Below are positions 1 to 8,395 of a stretch of DNA of 64,000 nt, in pieces. The position numbers and the translations under genes are program-made. The notes under the pieces are model-generated. The model worked only from the letters and a program-made list of their open reading frames with translations, made no database searches and had not been told where the DNA came from. Source of the DNA: Prauserella muralis (GTDB lineage: Bacteria > Actinomycetota > Actinomycetes > Mycobacteriales > Pseudonocardiaceae); NCBI RefSeq assembly GCF_003202285.1, contig NZ_MASW01000001.1, positions 1,889,681 through 1,953,680 of the forward strand. Reading direction: 5' to 3'. Position 1 is the first letter of the stretch; the number at the start of each line of letters is the position of its first letter.

Positions 1-525
1 GAGCTGAACTGGCCGTTCGTCTACGCCTCGTGGGCGGCCGAACAGCCGGACAGCCTGCAGCACTTCAAGTGGGCGCCCTACCCGGGTGTGGGTTCCCCGG
101 ACTCCGGCCGCAGCACCATCGGTGGCTACAACCTCGCCGTCAGCTCCGCGTCGCGGCAGAAGCCCGAGGCGTTCGAGGCGGCGCTGTGCCTGCGCAGCGC
201 CGAGAACCAGAAGTTCTCCGCGCTCAACGACGGCGTGCCCCCGACCGTCGAGTCGGTCTACACCGACGAGACGCCGCTCGACCCGAGCAAGCCGGCCGAT
301 CCCGAGGACAACCCGAGCATGGCCACCGAGTACCCGATGAAGGACACGATCCTGGCTGAGCTGAAGGACGCGGCGGTGCGCCCGCTGACCCCGGCCTACC
401 AGAACCTGTCCACCGTGATGTCGAAGATCCTCTCTCCGCCGTCGGAGATCGATCCGCAGCGCACGGCGGACGAGCTGCGCAACCAGCTCACCGACGCGCT
501 CGACTCGAAGGGCGTGATCCCATGA
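1..525 (+). CDS. lpqY: Sugar (trehalose-type) ABC transporter substrate-binding protein, C-terminal part
   Basis: The reading frame is open from the window edge and ends at TGA 523-525, so only the last 174 residues are present; the signal peptide and N-lobe lie outside. The fragment has the C-lobe look of family 1 extracellular solute-binding proteins, including a GGYNLAVS segment near residue 41 and a run of helices ending ...[10 protein letters not shown]. It overlaps the first permease gene by four bases (ATGA), as expected for an importer operon. Together with the permease sequences, which closely resemble mycobacterial SugA/SugB from memory, this suggests a LpqY-like lipoprotein that recycles trehalose at the outer face of the membrane. 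The substrate is inferred, not seen. Confidence 0.75.
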   Translation, partial: ELNWPFVYASWAAEQPDSLQHFKWAPYPGVGSPDSGRSTIGGYNLAVSSASRQKPEAFEAALCLRSAENQKFSALNDGVPPTVESVYTDETPLDPSKPADPEDNPSMATEYPMKDTILAELKDAAVRPLTPAYQNLSTVMSKILSPPSEIDPQRTADELRNQLTDALDSKGVIP

Positions 526-1466
526 GCCAGACAGTGACGGAAGCCCCGGCCACCACCGAACCCCGCGGGGGCAAGGCCGCGCTCTCCGAGGGCAAGAAGG
601 CCGAACGGCGCCTTGGCCTGCTGCTGTGCGCGCCCGCGGCCATCGTGATGCTCGCCGTGACCGGCTACCCGATCGCCTACTCGATCTGGCTGTCGCTGCA
701 GCGCTACGACCTGCGGTTCCCCGCGGAGCGGCAGTTCGTCGGGCTCGACAACTACGTGGCCGTGCTGTCGAACTCCTACTGGTGGACCGCGTTCGGCACC
801 ACGATGTTCCTCACCGTCGTGTCAGTCGCGATCGAGCTGGTGCTCGGTATGGCGCTCGCGCTCATCATGCACCGCACGCTCGTCGGGCGCGGGCTCGTGC
901 GCACCGTGACCCTCGTGCCGTACGGCATCGTCACGGTGGTGGCGGCGTTCTCCTGGTTCTACGCCTGGACCCCGGAGACCGGCTACCTGGCCAACGCGCT
1001 GGCGGGCGACGGCGCGCCGCTCACCGAGCAGTGGCCTTCGTTGTGGATCATCATCCTCGCCGAGGTGTGGAAGACGACGCCGTTCATGGCCCTGCTGCTG
1101 ATGGCCGGGCTGGCGCTCGTGCCGGACGACCTGCTCAAGGCGGCGTCGATGGACGGCGCCAACGCCTGGCAGCGGTTCACGAAGGTCATGGTGCCGGTGA
1201 TGAAGCCGGCGATCCTCGTCGCGCTGCTGTTCCGCACGCTCGACGCCTTCCGCATCTTCGACAACATCTTCGTGCTCACGAAGGGAGCCAACGACACGTC
1301 GTCGGTGTCGATGCAGACCTACAACAACCTCATCAAGGGGCTCAACCTCGGCATCGGCTCGACCATGTCGGTGCTGATCTTCATCACCGTCGCGCTCATC
1401 GCGTTCGTGTTCATCAAGGTGTTCGGCACCGCGGCGCCGGGCAGTGATCAGGGAGGGAAGCGCTGA
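522..1466 (+). CDS. sugA: Sugar ABC transporter permease (SugA-like)
   Basis: A 314-residue inner-membrane permease of the MalF/UgpA type with about six transmembrane segments after a charged N-terminal tail of roughly 30 residues. The EAA loop that docks the ATPase is visible near residues 206-228 ([13 protein letters not shown]...P). The ATG at 522 overlaps the stop of the binding-protein gene, and the next permease starts at the last base of this stop codon (TGATG), so the genes are translationally coupled. The sequence around the periplasmic [12 protein letters not shown] segment matches what I recall of mycobacterial SugA, the trehalose importer permease. Family assignment is firm; the substrate is inferred. 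Confidence 0.85.
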   Translation: MSQTVTEAPATTEPRGGKAALSEGKKAERRLGLLLCAPAAIVMLAVTGYPIAYSIWLSLQRYDLRFPAERQFVGLDNYVAVLSNSYWWTAFGTTMFLTVVSVAIELVLGMALALIMHRTLVGRGLVRTVTLVPYGIVTVVAAFSWFYAWTPETGYLANALAGDGAPLTEQWPSLWIIILAEVWKTTPFMALLLMAGLALVPDDLLKAASMDGANAWQRFTKVMVPVMKPAILVALLFRTLDAFRIFDNIFVLTKGANDTSSVSMQTYNNLIKGLNLGIGSTMSVLIFITVALIAFVFIKVFGTAAPGSDQGGKR

Positions 1467-2296
1467 TGGCTGTCACGACCGGCCGCAAGGCCAGGTGGGC
1501 GCTGATCGATGTCGTCGTCGTGGTGTACGCGCTGTTCCCCGTGCTGTGGATCGCCTCGCTGTCGTTCAAGACGAAGGAGACGCTCGCCGACGGGAACTTC
1601 ATCCCGCGCGAGTGGACGCTGCAGAACTACGCCGACATCTTCGCGACCAACGAGTTCATCCGGCCGCTGATCAACTCGCTGGGCATCGCCACCATCGCGA
1701 CGCTGATCGCCGTGGTGCTGGGCATGATGGCCGCCTACGCCATCGCCCGGCTCGACTTCCCCGGCAAGAAGGCGCTGATCGGGGTGTCGCTGCTGATCGC
1801 GATGTTCCCGCAGATCTCTCTCGTGACCCCGCTATTCAACATCGAGAGCGCGCTCGGCCTCTTCGACACGTGGCCGGGCCTGATCCTGCCCTACATCACG
1901 TTCGCGCTGCCGCTGGCGATCTACACCCTGTCGGCGTTCTTCCGCGAGATCCCATGGGAGCTGGAGAAGGCAGCGAAGATGGACGGTGCCACGCCCGGCC
2001 AGGCGTTCTGGCGGGTGATCGCCCCGCTGGCCGCACCCGGCGTGTTCACCACGGCCATTCTGGTGTTCATCTTCTGCTGGAACGACTTCGTGTTCGCCAT
2101 CTCGCTGACGTCCACCGAGGCGTCCCGGACGGTGCCCGCCGCGCTGTCGTTCTTCACGGGTACCTCGCAGTTCGAGGACCCGACCGGGACGATCTCCGCG
2201 GCGGCCGTGGTGATCACCGTTCCCATCGTCCTGTTCGTGTTGTTCTTCCAGCGCCGCATCGTCGCGGGGCTGACCTCCGGTGCGGTGAAGGGGTAA
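1466..2296 (+). CDS. sugB: Sugar ABC transporter permease (SugB-like)
   Basis: A 276-residue permease of the MalG type, the second membrane half of the importer. Six membrane segments can be picked out, and the EAA loop lies near residues 169-191 ([19 protein letters not shown]). The ATG at 1466 uses the final A of the upstream TGA, a TGATG junction. The ATPase gene follows after five bases. It should pair with the SugA-like subunit to form the translocation path and to receive the ATPase dimer on the cytoplasmic side. The assignment to a trehalose system rests on operon context. Confidence 0.85.
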   Translation: MAVTTGRKARWALIDVVVVVYALFPVLWIASLSFKTKETLADGNFIPREWTLQNYADIFATNEFIRPLINSLGIATIATLIAVVLGMMAAYAIARLDFPGKKALIGVSLLIAMFPQISLVTPLFNIESALGLFDTWPGLILPYITFALPLAIYTLSAFFREIPWELEKAAKMDGATPGQAFWRVIAPLAAPGVFTTAILVFIFCWNDFVFAISLTSTEASRTVPAALSFFTGTSQFEDPTGTISAAAVVITVPIVLFVLFFQRRIVAGLTSGAVKG

Positions 2297-2301
2297 GTCA
2301 G

Positions 2302-3483
2302 ATGGCCGAGATCGTTCTCGACAAGGTGACCAAGCGGTACCCGGACGGCGCGCTCGCCGTGTCAGACATGGACATCGAGATCGCGGACGGCGAGTTCGTG
2401 ATCCTCGTCGGCCCCTCGGGCTGCGGCAAGTCCACCGCGCTGAACATGATCGCCGGGCTGGAGGACATCAGCTCCGGCGAGCTGCGCATCGACGGCCAGC
2501 GCGCCAACGAGAAGGCGCCGAAGGACCGCGACATCGCGATGGTGTTCCAGTCCTACGCGCTGTACCCGCACATGAGCGTGCGGGAGAACATGGCGTTCCC
2601 GCTGCGGCTGGCGAAGGTCGACGACGCCACCGTGAAGCAGAAGGTGGAGGAGGCCGCCGAGATCCTCGACCTCACCCAGCACCTCGACCGCAGGCCGTCC
2701 AACCTCTCCGGTGGCCAGCGGCAGCGGGTGGCGATGGGCAGGGCGATCGTGCGCAGCCCCAAGGCGTTCCTGATGGACGAGCCACTGTCCAACCTGGACG
2801 CCAAGCTGCGCGGCCAGATGCGCACCTCGGTGTCGAAGCTGCAGAAGCAGCTCGGCACCACCACGGTGTACGTCACGCACGACCAGACCGAGGCGATGAC
2901 CCTCGGCGACCGCGTCGTGGTGCTGCGCGGTGGCATCGTCCAGCAGATCGGATCGCCGCAGTTCCTCTACGACCATCCGGCGAACCTGTTCGTGGCCGGG
3001 TTCATCGGCTCGCCGTCGATGAACTTCGTCCCGGCGACGCTCGAGGAGGGCGTGCTCAAGAGCCCGCTGGGCACGATCACGCTCACCGACCGGGTCCGCA
3101 GGCTCGCCGAGGCGGCCGACGCGCCGCGCGAGGTGGTCGCCGGTATCCGTCCCGAGCACTTCGAGGACGCGGCACTGGTCGAGGAGACCCACCGTGCGAG
3201 CGGCGCGACGTTCACCGCACCGGTGGACGTGCTGGAGTCGATGGGCGCGGAGAAGTACGCCTACTTCACCGTGGAGGAGGAGCTGGCGACCACCGCCGAG
3301 CTGCAGGAGCTGGCCGCCGACGCGGGCGCGACCGACGTGCCCGGCGGCGGGTCCACGATCGTGACCCGGCTCTCGGCCAGCTCGGAGGCGAGGGAGGGCC
3401 AGCAGCTGCAGGTGTGGTTCGACGCCGACCGCATCCAGCTGTTCGACCCGTCCTCGGGCCGCAACCTCACCTACTCCGGCTGA
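2302..3483 (+). CDS. sugC: Sugar ABC transporter ATP-binding protein (SugC/MsmX/UgpC type)
   Basis: A 393-residue ATPase that powers the importer. Walker A GPSGCGKST is at about residues 36-44, the Q-loop in MVFQSYALYPH near 80, the LSGGQRQR signature near 134 and Walker B with FLMDEPLSNLD near 155, followed by the H-loop VTHDQTEAMT. The C-terminal third is the TOBE/OB regulatory region typical of MalK-like carbohydrate ATPases. The start at 2302 was chosen because it gives the normal N-terminus MAEIVLDKVTKRY; the frame stays open much further upstream but overlaps the permease. A strong GC hairpin follows the stop. Confidence 0.9.
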   Translation: MAEIVLDKVTKRYPDGALAVSDMDIEIADGEFVILVGPSGCGKSTALNMIAGLEDISSGELRIDGQRANEKAPKDRDIAMVFQSYALYPHMSVRENMAFPLRLAKVDDATVKQKVEEAAEILDLTQHLDRRPSNLSGGQRQRVAMGRAIVRSPKAFLMDEPLSNLDAKLRGQMRTSVSKLQKQLGTTTVYVTHDQTEAMTLGDRVVVLRGGIVQQIGSPQFLYDHPANLFVAGFIGSPSMNFVPATLEEGVLKSPLGTITLTDRVRRLAEAADAPREVVAGIRPEHFEDAALVEETHRASGATFTAPVDVLESMGAEKYAYFTVEEELATTAELQELAADAGATDVPGGGSTIVTRLSASSEAREGQQLQVWFDADRIQLFDPSSGRNLTYSG

Positions 3484-3490
3484 CGCGGAA

Positions 3491-3520
3491 GGGCCCCGGG
3501 GCCGCGCCGCCCCGGGGCCC
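3491..3520. terminator. GC-rich hairpin ending the sugar importer operon
   Basis: A perfect 12-bp inverted repeat (GGGCCCCGGGGC at 3491-3502 and its complement at 3509-3520) with a 6-base loop begins eight bases after the sugC stop. There is no T-tract, which is common for actinobacterial terminators. Position and stem strength support transcription termination. Confidence 0.7.
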
Positions 3521-3620
3521 TCACCCGGTCCCGCCCCGCGTGGATCAGCGAACTCTCAGGGAACAGGTGCGACGATCTCGGCGTTGACCTGCTTGGGGAC
3601 TCGCGACAAGGGGGCGAGCG

Positions 3621-4367
3621 GTGACCGCGAGTGGAGTGAGCGAACGAAGAGCCCGCTGGGTGGGCGGCTTTTCCGTACTGGCCTGCGTGCTGTCCGTCCT
3701 GGCGCTGCTGACGCTGGTGCGCTCGGCGCTGACGATGACCTACCTCAACGTCCACTTCGCCGACGAGATCGACCCGCTGTCGCGCGCGGTCAGCTACTAC
3801 GTTTTCGTGGAACGCGGCGCCGAGCTGTTCGACGCCGCCCTGCTCGCCGTCGCGTGCGCCACGGCGACGATCCTCGCCGGACTGGCGCAGCTGCGCGTGC
3901 GCGTCGGCGCCCGCGCCACCGTGCTGTTCGGTGCCTGGTGCGTGGCGCTCGTGCTGTGCGTGCTGTTCCCGACCGACAACTCGCCGCGCATCGAGACGGC
4001 CAGCGGGTGGATCCACCAGTTCGCCGGTGCCTCGCTGTTCGGCACCCTGCCCCTCGCCGGCCTGGCACTGGCCCGGGTGCTGGCCACCCAGCCGCCGTGG
4101 GCCCGCACCGCCCGGGTGCTGCGGGCGCTCGCGCTCGGTGCGGTGGTGCTCGCCCTCGGCTATCTCGCCGCGCGGCTGCCCGACCTGCTGCCGTGGTGGC
4201 AGTTCCCCGGCGCGCTCGACTGGCGCGCGATCTCCGGGCTGATCCAGCGGGCGCTGTTCACCCTGGAGCTGGCGATGCTGCTGGTGCTGGCTGCCCGCCT
4301 GCTACGGGTCTCGTGGGCGGCCGTGCGGTCCGGGCGGCAGCGTGACCACACCCTGGCGGCACCATGA
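3621..4367 (+). CDS. DUF998-type integral membrane protein
   Basis: A 248-residue protein with roughly six to seven hydrophobic segments and a conserved-looking FPTDNSPRIETASGWIHQFAG stretch around residues 114-134 that is typical of DUF998 family proteins. No catalytic motif is visible and the family has no firmly established role. GTG 3621 is the chosen start; there is no strong Shine-Dalgarno. The stop overlaps the ATG of the next gene (ATGA at 4364-4367), so the two membrane proteins are probably co-translated. Function unknown. Confidence 0.65.
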   Translation: MTASGVSERRARWVGGFSVLACVLSVLALLTLVRSALTMTYLNVHFADEIDPLSRAVSYYVFVERGAELFDAALLAVACATATILAGLAQLRVRVGARATVLFGAWCVALVLCVLFPTDNSPRIETASGWIHQFAGASLFGTLPLAGLALARVLATQPPWARTARVLRALALGAVVLALGYLAARLPDLLPWWQFPGALDWRAISGLIQRALFTLELAMLLVLAARLLRVSWAAVRSGRQRDHTLAAP

Positions 4368-5245
4368 TCGGACTCGCCGTCACGTTCGCGGTGCTGGGGG
4401 CGGCGTGCAGCGCCGTCGGAGCCCAGTGGCAGCACCGCGGCGTGCGCGCCGAGACCACCGAGAGCGGCCTGACGCTGCGCAAGCTCGGCAGGCTCGTGCG
4501 CAACCCGCAGTGGCTGCGCGGGTTCGGCGTGCTGTTCGCGTGCGCGGTGCTGCAGGTGCTGGCGCTGACGTTCGCGCCCGTGACGGTGGTGGCCCCGATC
4601 GTCGTGCTGGCCCTGCCCATGGTGGCCCTGCTCAATGCCCGCGAGCTCGACGTCGCGGGCTGGGTCGCCGTCGCCGCGACGACGGCCGCGATCGCGGTGT
4701 TCGTCGCCCGCACCGCGGGCGAGGTCACCGAGCGGGAGGTCACCCCGGCCTCGGTGTTCGTGGCGGGCCAGGCCGTCGGGCTCGGCGTCGCGCTGCTGTG
4801 CCTGCTCGCCGCACTGGGCAGGGGCGTGCTGCGGTGCGTGGCGCTGGCCATGGCGGCGGGCGCGGCCTACGGGCTGGTGGCGGTGCTGGTGCGCGACGTC
4901 ACCTACACCGTGCGCGTCGAGGGCGTCTCGCAGCTGCCCGTGGTGTCGCTGGCCGGGCTCGTCGTGGCCTTCCTGACCGGGTCGTGGCTGATCCAGCTGG
5001 GCTACGCGGCAGGCCCGCCGGACGTGGTGGTGGGCGCGCAGACGATGGTGAACCCGGCCGTGGCCACGGCCATCGGGTTCGCCGTGCTCGGCGAGGCGGG
5101 CGGCATCACCGCCGAGTTCGTCACCACGCTCGCGGTGTGCGGCGCGATCGCGGTCACCGGCATCGTCGTCCTCGCCAGGCACCACCCGGACGCGATCGAG
5201 CGGCGCGGGCTGCGCCGCCGGGCCTACCGGGCCCCTTCGCCGTAG
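4364..5245 (+). CDS. DMT/NIPA-like multi-pass transporter
   Basis: A 293-residue, very hydrophobic protein with about nine to ten predicted transmembrane helices. The N-terminal ..GAACSAVGAQWQHRG.. stretch and the duplicated helix pattern resemble the drug/metabolite transporter superfamily, in particular NIPA/EamA-like members in actinobacteria. The substrate cannot be read from the sequence. The ATG at 4364 overlaps the preceding DUF998 gene by four bases. The gene ends five bases before the stop of the convergent ParB-domain gene, leaving no room for a separate terminator. Confidence 0.65.
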   Translation: MIGLAVTFAVLGAACSAVGAQWQHRGVRAETTESGLTLRKLGRLVRNPQWLRGFGVLFACAVLQVLALTFAPVTVVAPIVVLALPMVALLNARELDVAGWVAVAATTAAIAVFVARTAGEVTEREVTPASVFVAGQAVGLGVALLCLLAALGRGVLRCVALAMAAGAAYGLVAVLVRDVTYTVRVEGVSQLPVVSLAGLVVAFLTGSWLIQLGYAAGPPDVVVGAQTMVNPAVATAIGFAVLGEAGGITAEFVTTLAVCGAIAVTGIVVLARHHPDAIERRGLRRRAYRAPSP

Positions 5246-5249
5246 CGGC

Positions 5250-6095
5250 TCACTCCCTGCGCGAGCGCAGGGCCTCCATCACGTCGTCGTCCCAGCGATG
5301 GGTGCGGATCAGCCGGTACCGCTCGCTGGCCACCCACATGTAGGCCTCCGCCTCGGTGCGGTCTCCGACGAGATCGGCCTGGCGCAGCATCCGCACCACG
5401 GGCACGTACTCCGTCTCGTACCACTGCTTGGCGATCGTGGCCCGGTCGTGGAAGACGCCCTCGTCCTGCATGAGCCGGAAGCCCCACGCCTCGACGTGCT
5501 CGCCGAGCTGCGCGTAGTCCCAGGGGTCGCTGACGACCACCGAAGCCCGCGCCTGCCCGGTGAGCGGCACCCGCTCCAGGAACAACCTGCGGTAGTCCTT
5601 GATGATCAGGTCGCCGCGGTAGCGGATGCCGCTCGGATCGAGCTTGGTGCGCACCTCGGTGACGGAGGCCTCGATACTGGTGAGGCCGAGCGCGTGGGCC
5701 ACCGACACCCGGTGGTGGCCGTCGATGACGAAGTGCAGCTCGCCCACCCGGTACACCTCGATCGGCGGGATCGCCTCGCCACGCCTGCTGGCCAGCGCCA
5801 GCCGTTCCCAGCGCTGCCGCACCCGCCCCGACGTCGGCCGGAACCGGCGGTCGAAGTCACGGCCGCGGTCGACGCTGCCGACGATCGAGTCCAGCCGGAT
5901 CACGCGCAGACCGACCCGCCGCTCGCCCTCCCAGCCGAGCGCCTCGACCACCTCGGCGAACGGCAGCATGATGTTGACGTCGTCGGGTTCGCGGCGCAGC
6001 CAGTTCGACAGCCGCGACAGCACCTGCCGCCTGCGGGCGCGCAGGAAGTCGTGTTCGGCGTCGGCCCTCGGAAACCCCGTGTCCCGCGTGTTCAC
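5250..6095 (-). CDS. ParB/sulfiredoxin-fold nuclease-like domain protein
   Basis: A 281-residue protein whose central part carries a ParB N-terminal (ParB/Srx) fold signature, VIDGHHRVSVAHALG near residues 120-135, preceded by IPPIEVYRVGELHF. The ParB HTH and dimer domains are missing, so it is not a chromosome-partition ParB; proteins with this solitary domain are widespread in actinobacteria and may use the fold as a nucleotide-dependent catalytic or sensing unit. The start codon overlaps the stop of an upstream phosphoesterase gene by four bases, suggesting a linked function. The precise role is unknown. Confidence 0.7.
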   Translation of the reverse strand: MNTRDTGFPRADAEHDFLRARRRQVLSRLSNWLRREPDDVNIMLPFAEVVEALGWEGERRVGLRVIRLDSIVGSVDRGRDFDRRFRPTSGRVRQRWERLALASRRGEAIPPIEVYRVGELHFVIDGHHRVSVAHALGLTSIEASVTEVRTKLDPSGIRYRGDLIIKDYRRLFLERVPLTGQARASVVVSDPWDYAQLGEHVEAWGFRLMQDEGVFHDRATIAKQWYETEYVPVVRMLRQADLVGDRTEAEAYMWVASERYRLIRTHRWDDDVMEALRSRRE

Positions 6096-6778
6096 CGGCC
6101 GCTCCGGGGGCCGCCGGGCCTGCTCGGGTCCGCACGGACGGGGTGCTCGCCGAGGTCGAGCACGTGTGCGCCCACGACGTTGCGGACGAGCGTGCCGTCG
6201 AGCCGGTGCTCGGCAGGCCGTTCGCCGTGCGGGTGGATGTGGCCGTGCAGCAGCCAGCGCGGCCGCAGCTGCCGGACCGTCCGGTGCAGGCAGTCGAAAC
6301 CGTGGTGGGGCGGGTCGTCACGGTCGCCGACGCCGCGCGGCGGGGAGTGCGTGAGCAGCACGTCCACCGGACGGCGCCGCGCCCGGCGCACGAGGCGGCG
6401 GGCGCGGCGGGCCTGCTGGCGCTGCGTCCACTGGTTCGGTCCAGTGCTGTAGCGCACCGACCCGCCGAGCCCGGCGATCCGCAGGCCCGCCAGCTCCACC
6501 ACGCGGCCGTCGGCGTTGACGCCGCCGTCGGGGCCGGGCCAGGCGGTCGGGATGCCACCCCGCAGCGACAGCCCGCGGTACCGCGTGAAGCCGGTGAGGT
6601 CGGGATCGTGGTTGCCGGGCACGAACACCAGCGGACGGTCGAGCGAGCCCGCCAGGAACTCGAGGTAGTCGAAGGGCAGGTCGCCCGCGGCGAGCACGAC
6701 GTCCACCGCGTGGCCGTGGACGCAGTCGGTCCACAGCCGTTCGTCGACCTCGTCGGCGACCACCAGTGCCCTGGGCAT
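6092..6778 (-). CDS. Calcineurin-like metallophosphoesterase
   Basis: A 228-residue protein with most metallophosphoesterase motifs in order: AAGDLPFDY (metal-binding GD), PGNHDPD (GNH), LTHSPP and HGHIHPHG (GHxH). The usual N-terminal DxH motif is replaced by ADEVDE, so the first metal site differs from the textbook arrangement. ATG 6778 is preferred because the in-frame extension upstream runs through the small membrane peptide gene and lacks family similarity. It is followed without a gap by the ParB-domain gene (4-bp overlap). Likely a phosphodiesterase or nucleotidase; substrate unknown. Confidence 0.75.
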   Translation of the reverse strand: MPRALVVADEVDERLWTDCVHGHAVDVVLAAGDLPFDYLEFLAGSLDRPLVFVPGNHDPDLTGFTRYRGLSLRGGIPTAWPGPDGGVNADGRVVELAGLRIAGLGGSVRYSTGPNQWTQRQQARRARRLVRRARRRPVDVLLTHSPPRGVGDRDDPPHHGFDCLHRTVRQLRPRWLLHGHIHPHGERPAEHRLDGTLVRNVVGAHVLDLGEHPVRADPSRPGGPRSGR

Positions 6779-6795
6779 GGGCCCAGGGTACGGCG

Positions 6796-6912
6796 TTACT
6801 GCGTGCCCAGCGCGTAGTCCGGATTGACGGTGATGACGGCGATCACGACGACGATCCACGTCACCGCGGCGGCCAGCGCCCAGAACTTGAGGTTGAAGAG
6901 CATCCGCTGCAT
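6796..6912 (-). CDS. Small single-span membrane protein (38 residues)
   Basis: This short frame reads MQRMLFNLKFWALAAAVTWI and continues through a hydrophobic stretch to a polar tail ending YALGTQ. A good Shine-Dalgarno AGGAG lies six bases before the ATG. It has one membrane segment (about residues 9-28) and a short hydrophilic C-terminus. It lies between corA and the phosphoesterase on the same strand and may be co-transcribed with either. Small peptides beside ion transporters can act as accessory subunits, but that is only a possibility here. Confidence 0.6.
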   Translation of the reverse strand: MQRMLFNLKFWALAAAVTWIVVVIAVITVNPDYALGTQ

Positions 6913-6984
6913 GGCGTACTCCTGTGCTGGTTCGAAAGGATCCGGCAGGGACGGCTGCGGCTGCTGACGGCACGGACGGCCGGG

Positions 6985-8079
6985 TCAGAGCCAGCGGTTC
7001 TTGCGGAATATTCGGTAGAGCAACAGGCAGATGATCAGGATGACCGCGACGATCGCCGGGTATCCGTAGCGGGAATGCAGCTCCGGCATGTAGTCGAAGT
7101 TCATGCCGTAGATCCCGGCCAGTGCCGTGGGCACGGCGATGATCGCCGCCCACGCGGTGATCTTGCGCATGTCCGAGTTGAGCTGCAGGGTGATCTTTCC
7201 CAGCGTCGCGTCGACGAGCGTGGTGAGCAGCTCGTCGAACGACTCCACGCGCTCGGCCACGGTGGTGACGTGGTCGTGGACGTTGCGGAAGTAGGAGCGG
7301 ACCTCGTCCGGCACCAGGCGCGTGTAGCCCTCGGACAGCCTGCGCAGCGGCGTGGCCAGCGGCGACACGGCCCTGCGCAGCTCGAGCACCTCGCGCTTCA
7401 TCAGGTAGATCTGCTCGGAGGTGACGCGGGTCCTCGGCCCGAACACCTCGGTCTCCATCTCGTCGATGTCGTCCTCGATGCGGTCGGTGACCTCGAGGAA
7501 GTGGTCGACGACGTGGTCGGCGATGGCGTGCAGCACCGAAGCCGGGCCCGGCTGCAGCCGCTCCGGGTCCTGGTCGAGCTCCCGGCGCAGGTGCGCGAGG
7601 CCGGTGTGGTTGCCGTGCCGGACCGTGATGATGAAGTCGGTGCCGAGGAAGGCCATCAGCTCGCCGGACTCGACGATCTCGTTGGCGGTGGTGGGCGACT
7701 CGTGCTCGACGTAGCGCACCGTGCGGAACACCATGAACAGGGTCTCGTCGTAGCGCTCGAGCTTCGGCCGCTGGTGGGCGTGCACGGCGTCCTCGACCGC
7801 CAGCTCGTGCAGGCCGAAGAGGTCGGCGATGCCCTGGATCTGCTCGCCGTCGGGCTCGTGCAGGCCGATCCAGACGAAGCCCTCACCGCGCTCACGGACC
7901 TCCTGGATGGCACTTGCATGCGTCCAGCGGCCCGGCAACCGCTTGCCGTCGACGTAGACGCCACAGTCGACGACATACGCGGACAGGGGCACCGGCACCG
8001 GCGCGGCCGACCGCTCCGAGCGGCCGTTGCGCGTACCGCCCCGGCCGCGCAGGCCTCCGAGGGAAGGAATCGCAGGCAT
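6985..8079 (-). CDS. corA: CorA-type magnesium/cobalt channel
   Basis: A 364-residue member of the CorA/2-TM-GxN family. The large N-terminal cytoplasmic domain is followed by two C-terminal transmembrane helices; the signature GMNFD sits at the end of TM1, and the protein ends with a basic tail RIFRKNRWL, as in CorA. It should form a pentameric Mg2+ (and Co2+/Ni2+) channel in the cytoplasmic membrane. ATG 8079 is preceded by AGGAG at six-base spacing, which decides the start over a longer frame. The roughly 300-base region upstream is a structured leader with a uORF, listed separately. Confidence 0.9.
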   Translation of the reverse strand: MPAIPSLGGLRGRGGTRNGRSERSAAPVPVPLSAYVVDCGVYVDGKRLPGRWTHASAIQEVRERGEGFVWIGLHEPDGEQIQGIADLFGLHELAVEDAVHAHQRPKLERYDETLFMVFRTVRYVEHESPTTANEIVESGELMAFLGTDFIITVRHGNHTGLAHLRRELDQDPERLQPGPASVLHAIADHVVDHFLEVTDRIEDDIDEMETEVFGPRTRVTSEQIYLMKREVLELRRAVSPLATPLRRLSEGYTRLVPDEVRSYFRNVHDHVTTVAERVESFDELLTTLVDATLGKITLQLNSDMRKITAWAAIIAVPTALAGIYGMNFDYMPELHSRYGYPAIVAVILIICLLLYRIFRKNRWL

Positions 8080-8135
8080 GGGAATCTCCTGGCTGTGACG
8101 TCGCGAATGGTGGACGACGCGCCGGGCGGAAGAAG

Positions 8136-8274
8136 GTCCGCTCGGCACTGCCAGCGTGTCCCGCCTGGGTCAGCCGATCAGCGAGGAGAAAGACGGCAGG
8201 CCCGTTCAGGGGGAACGCTGGCTGAACTAGGGAGCGGACTATCGCCACTACTCATGTGCGTTCCTCACCTCCTT
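8136..8274 (-). promoter_or_regulatory. Structured corA leader with nested complementary segments
   Basis: On the corA transcript two nested pairs of perfect 8-base complements occur: GUCCGCUC (8239-8232) with GAGCGGAC (8143-8136), and inside it GCCAGCGU (8222-8215) with ACGCUGGC (8157-8150). A further 5-bp pairing, GCCUG with CAGGC, lies inside. The 5' arms fall within a translated uORF and the 3' arms lie beyond its stop, so translation would compete with folding. This is the layout of a leader-peptide attenuator. Mg2+ channel genes are often preceded by an M-box riboswitch, but I could not match its conserved core here. Confidence 0.55.
8178..8255 (-). CDS. Proline-rich leader peptide (uORF) upstream of corA
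   Basis: A 25-codon frame encodes MSSGDSPLPSSASVPPERAC followed by RLSPR and TGA. Its ribosome site is a perfect 10-base anti-16S match, AAGGAGGUGA, nine bases before the ATG, far better than most genes in the window. Five of 25 codons are proline, including one adjacent Pro-Pro (VPPE). The codons overlap the 5' arms of the leader stems. By analogy with MgtL-type leader peptides that sense proline-codon translation upstream of Mg2+ transporters, it may regulate corA. The coding call rests on the Shine-Dalgarno and position; no homology is known to me. Confidence 0.55.
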   Translation of the reverse strand: MSSGDSPLPSSASVPPERACRLSPR

Positions 8275-8395
8275 GGGCCGCCTGCGTGGTGTTACTCGCG
8301 TTGACGCGCTCAGCGCCAATGGTCAAGGGTACTCCTCAACATCACTGAACGTCGCCGCAGGGCGGTGTGACGTTACTTGCTAGGAGGTTGGCGCG

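Noticed and set aside
8080-8395. M-box riboswitch upstream of corA
   Set aside because: The region is structured, but I could not match the conserved M-box core sequence; kept as an unclassified leader.
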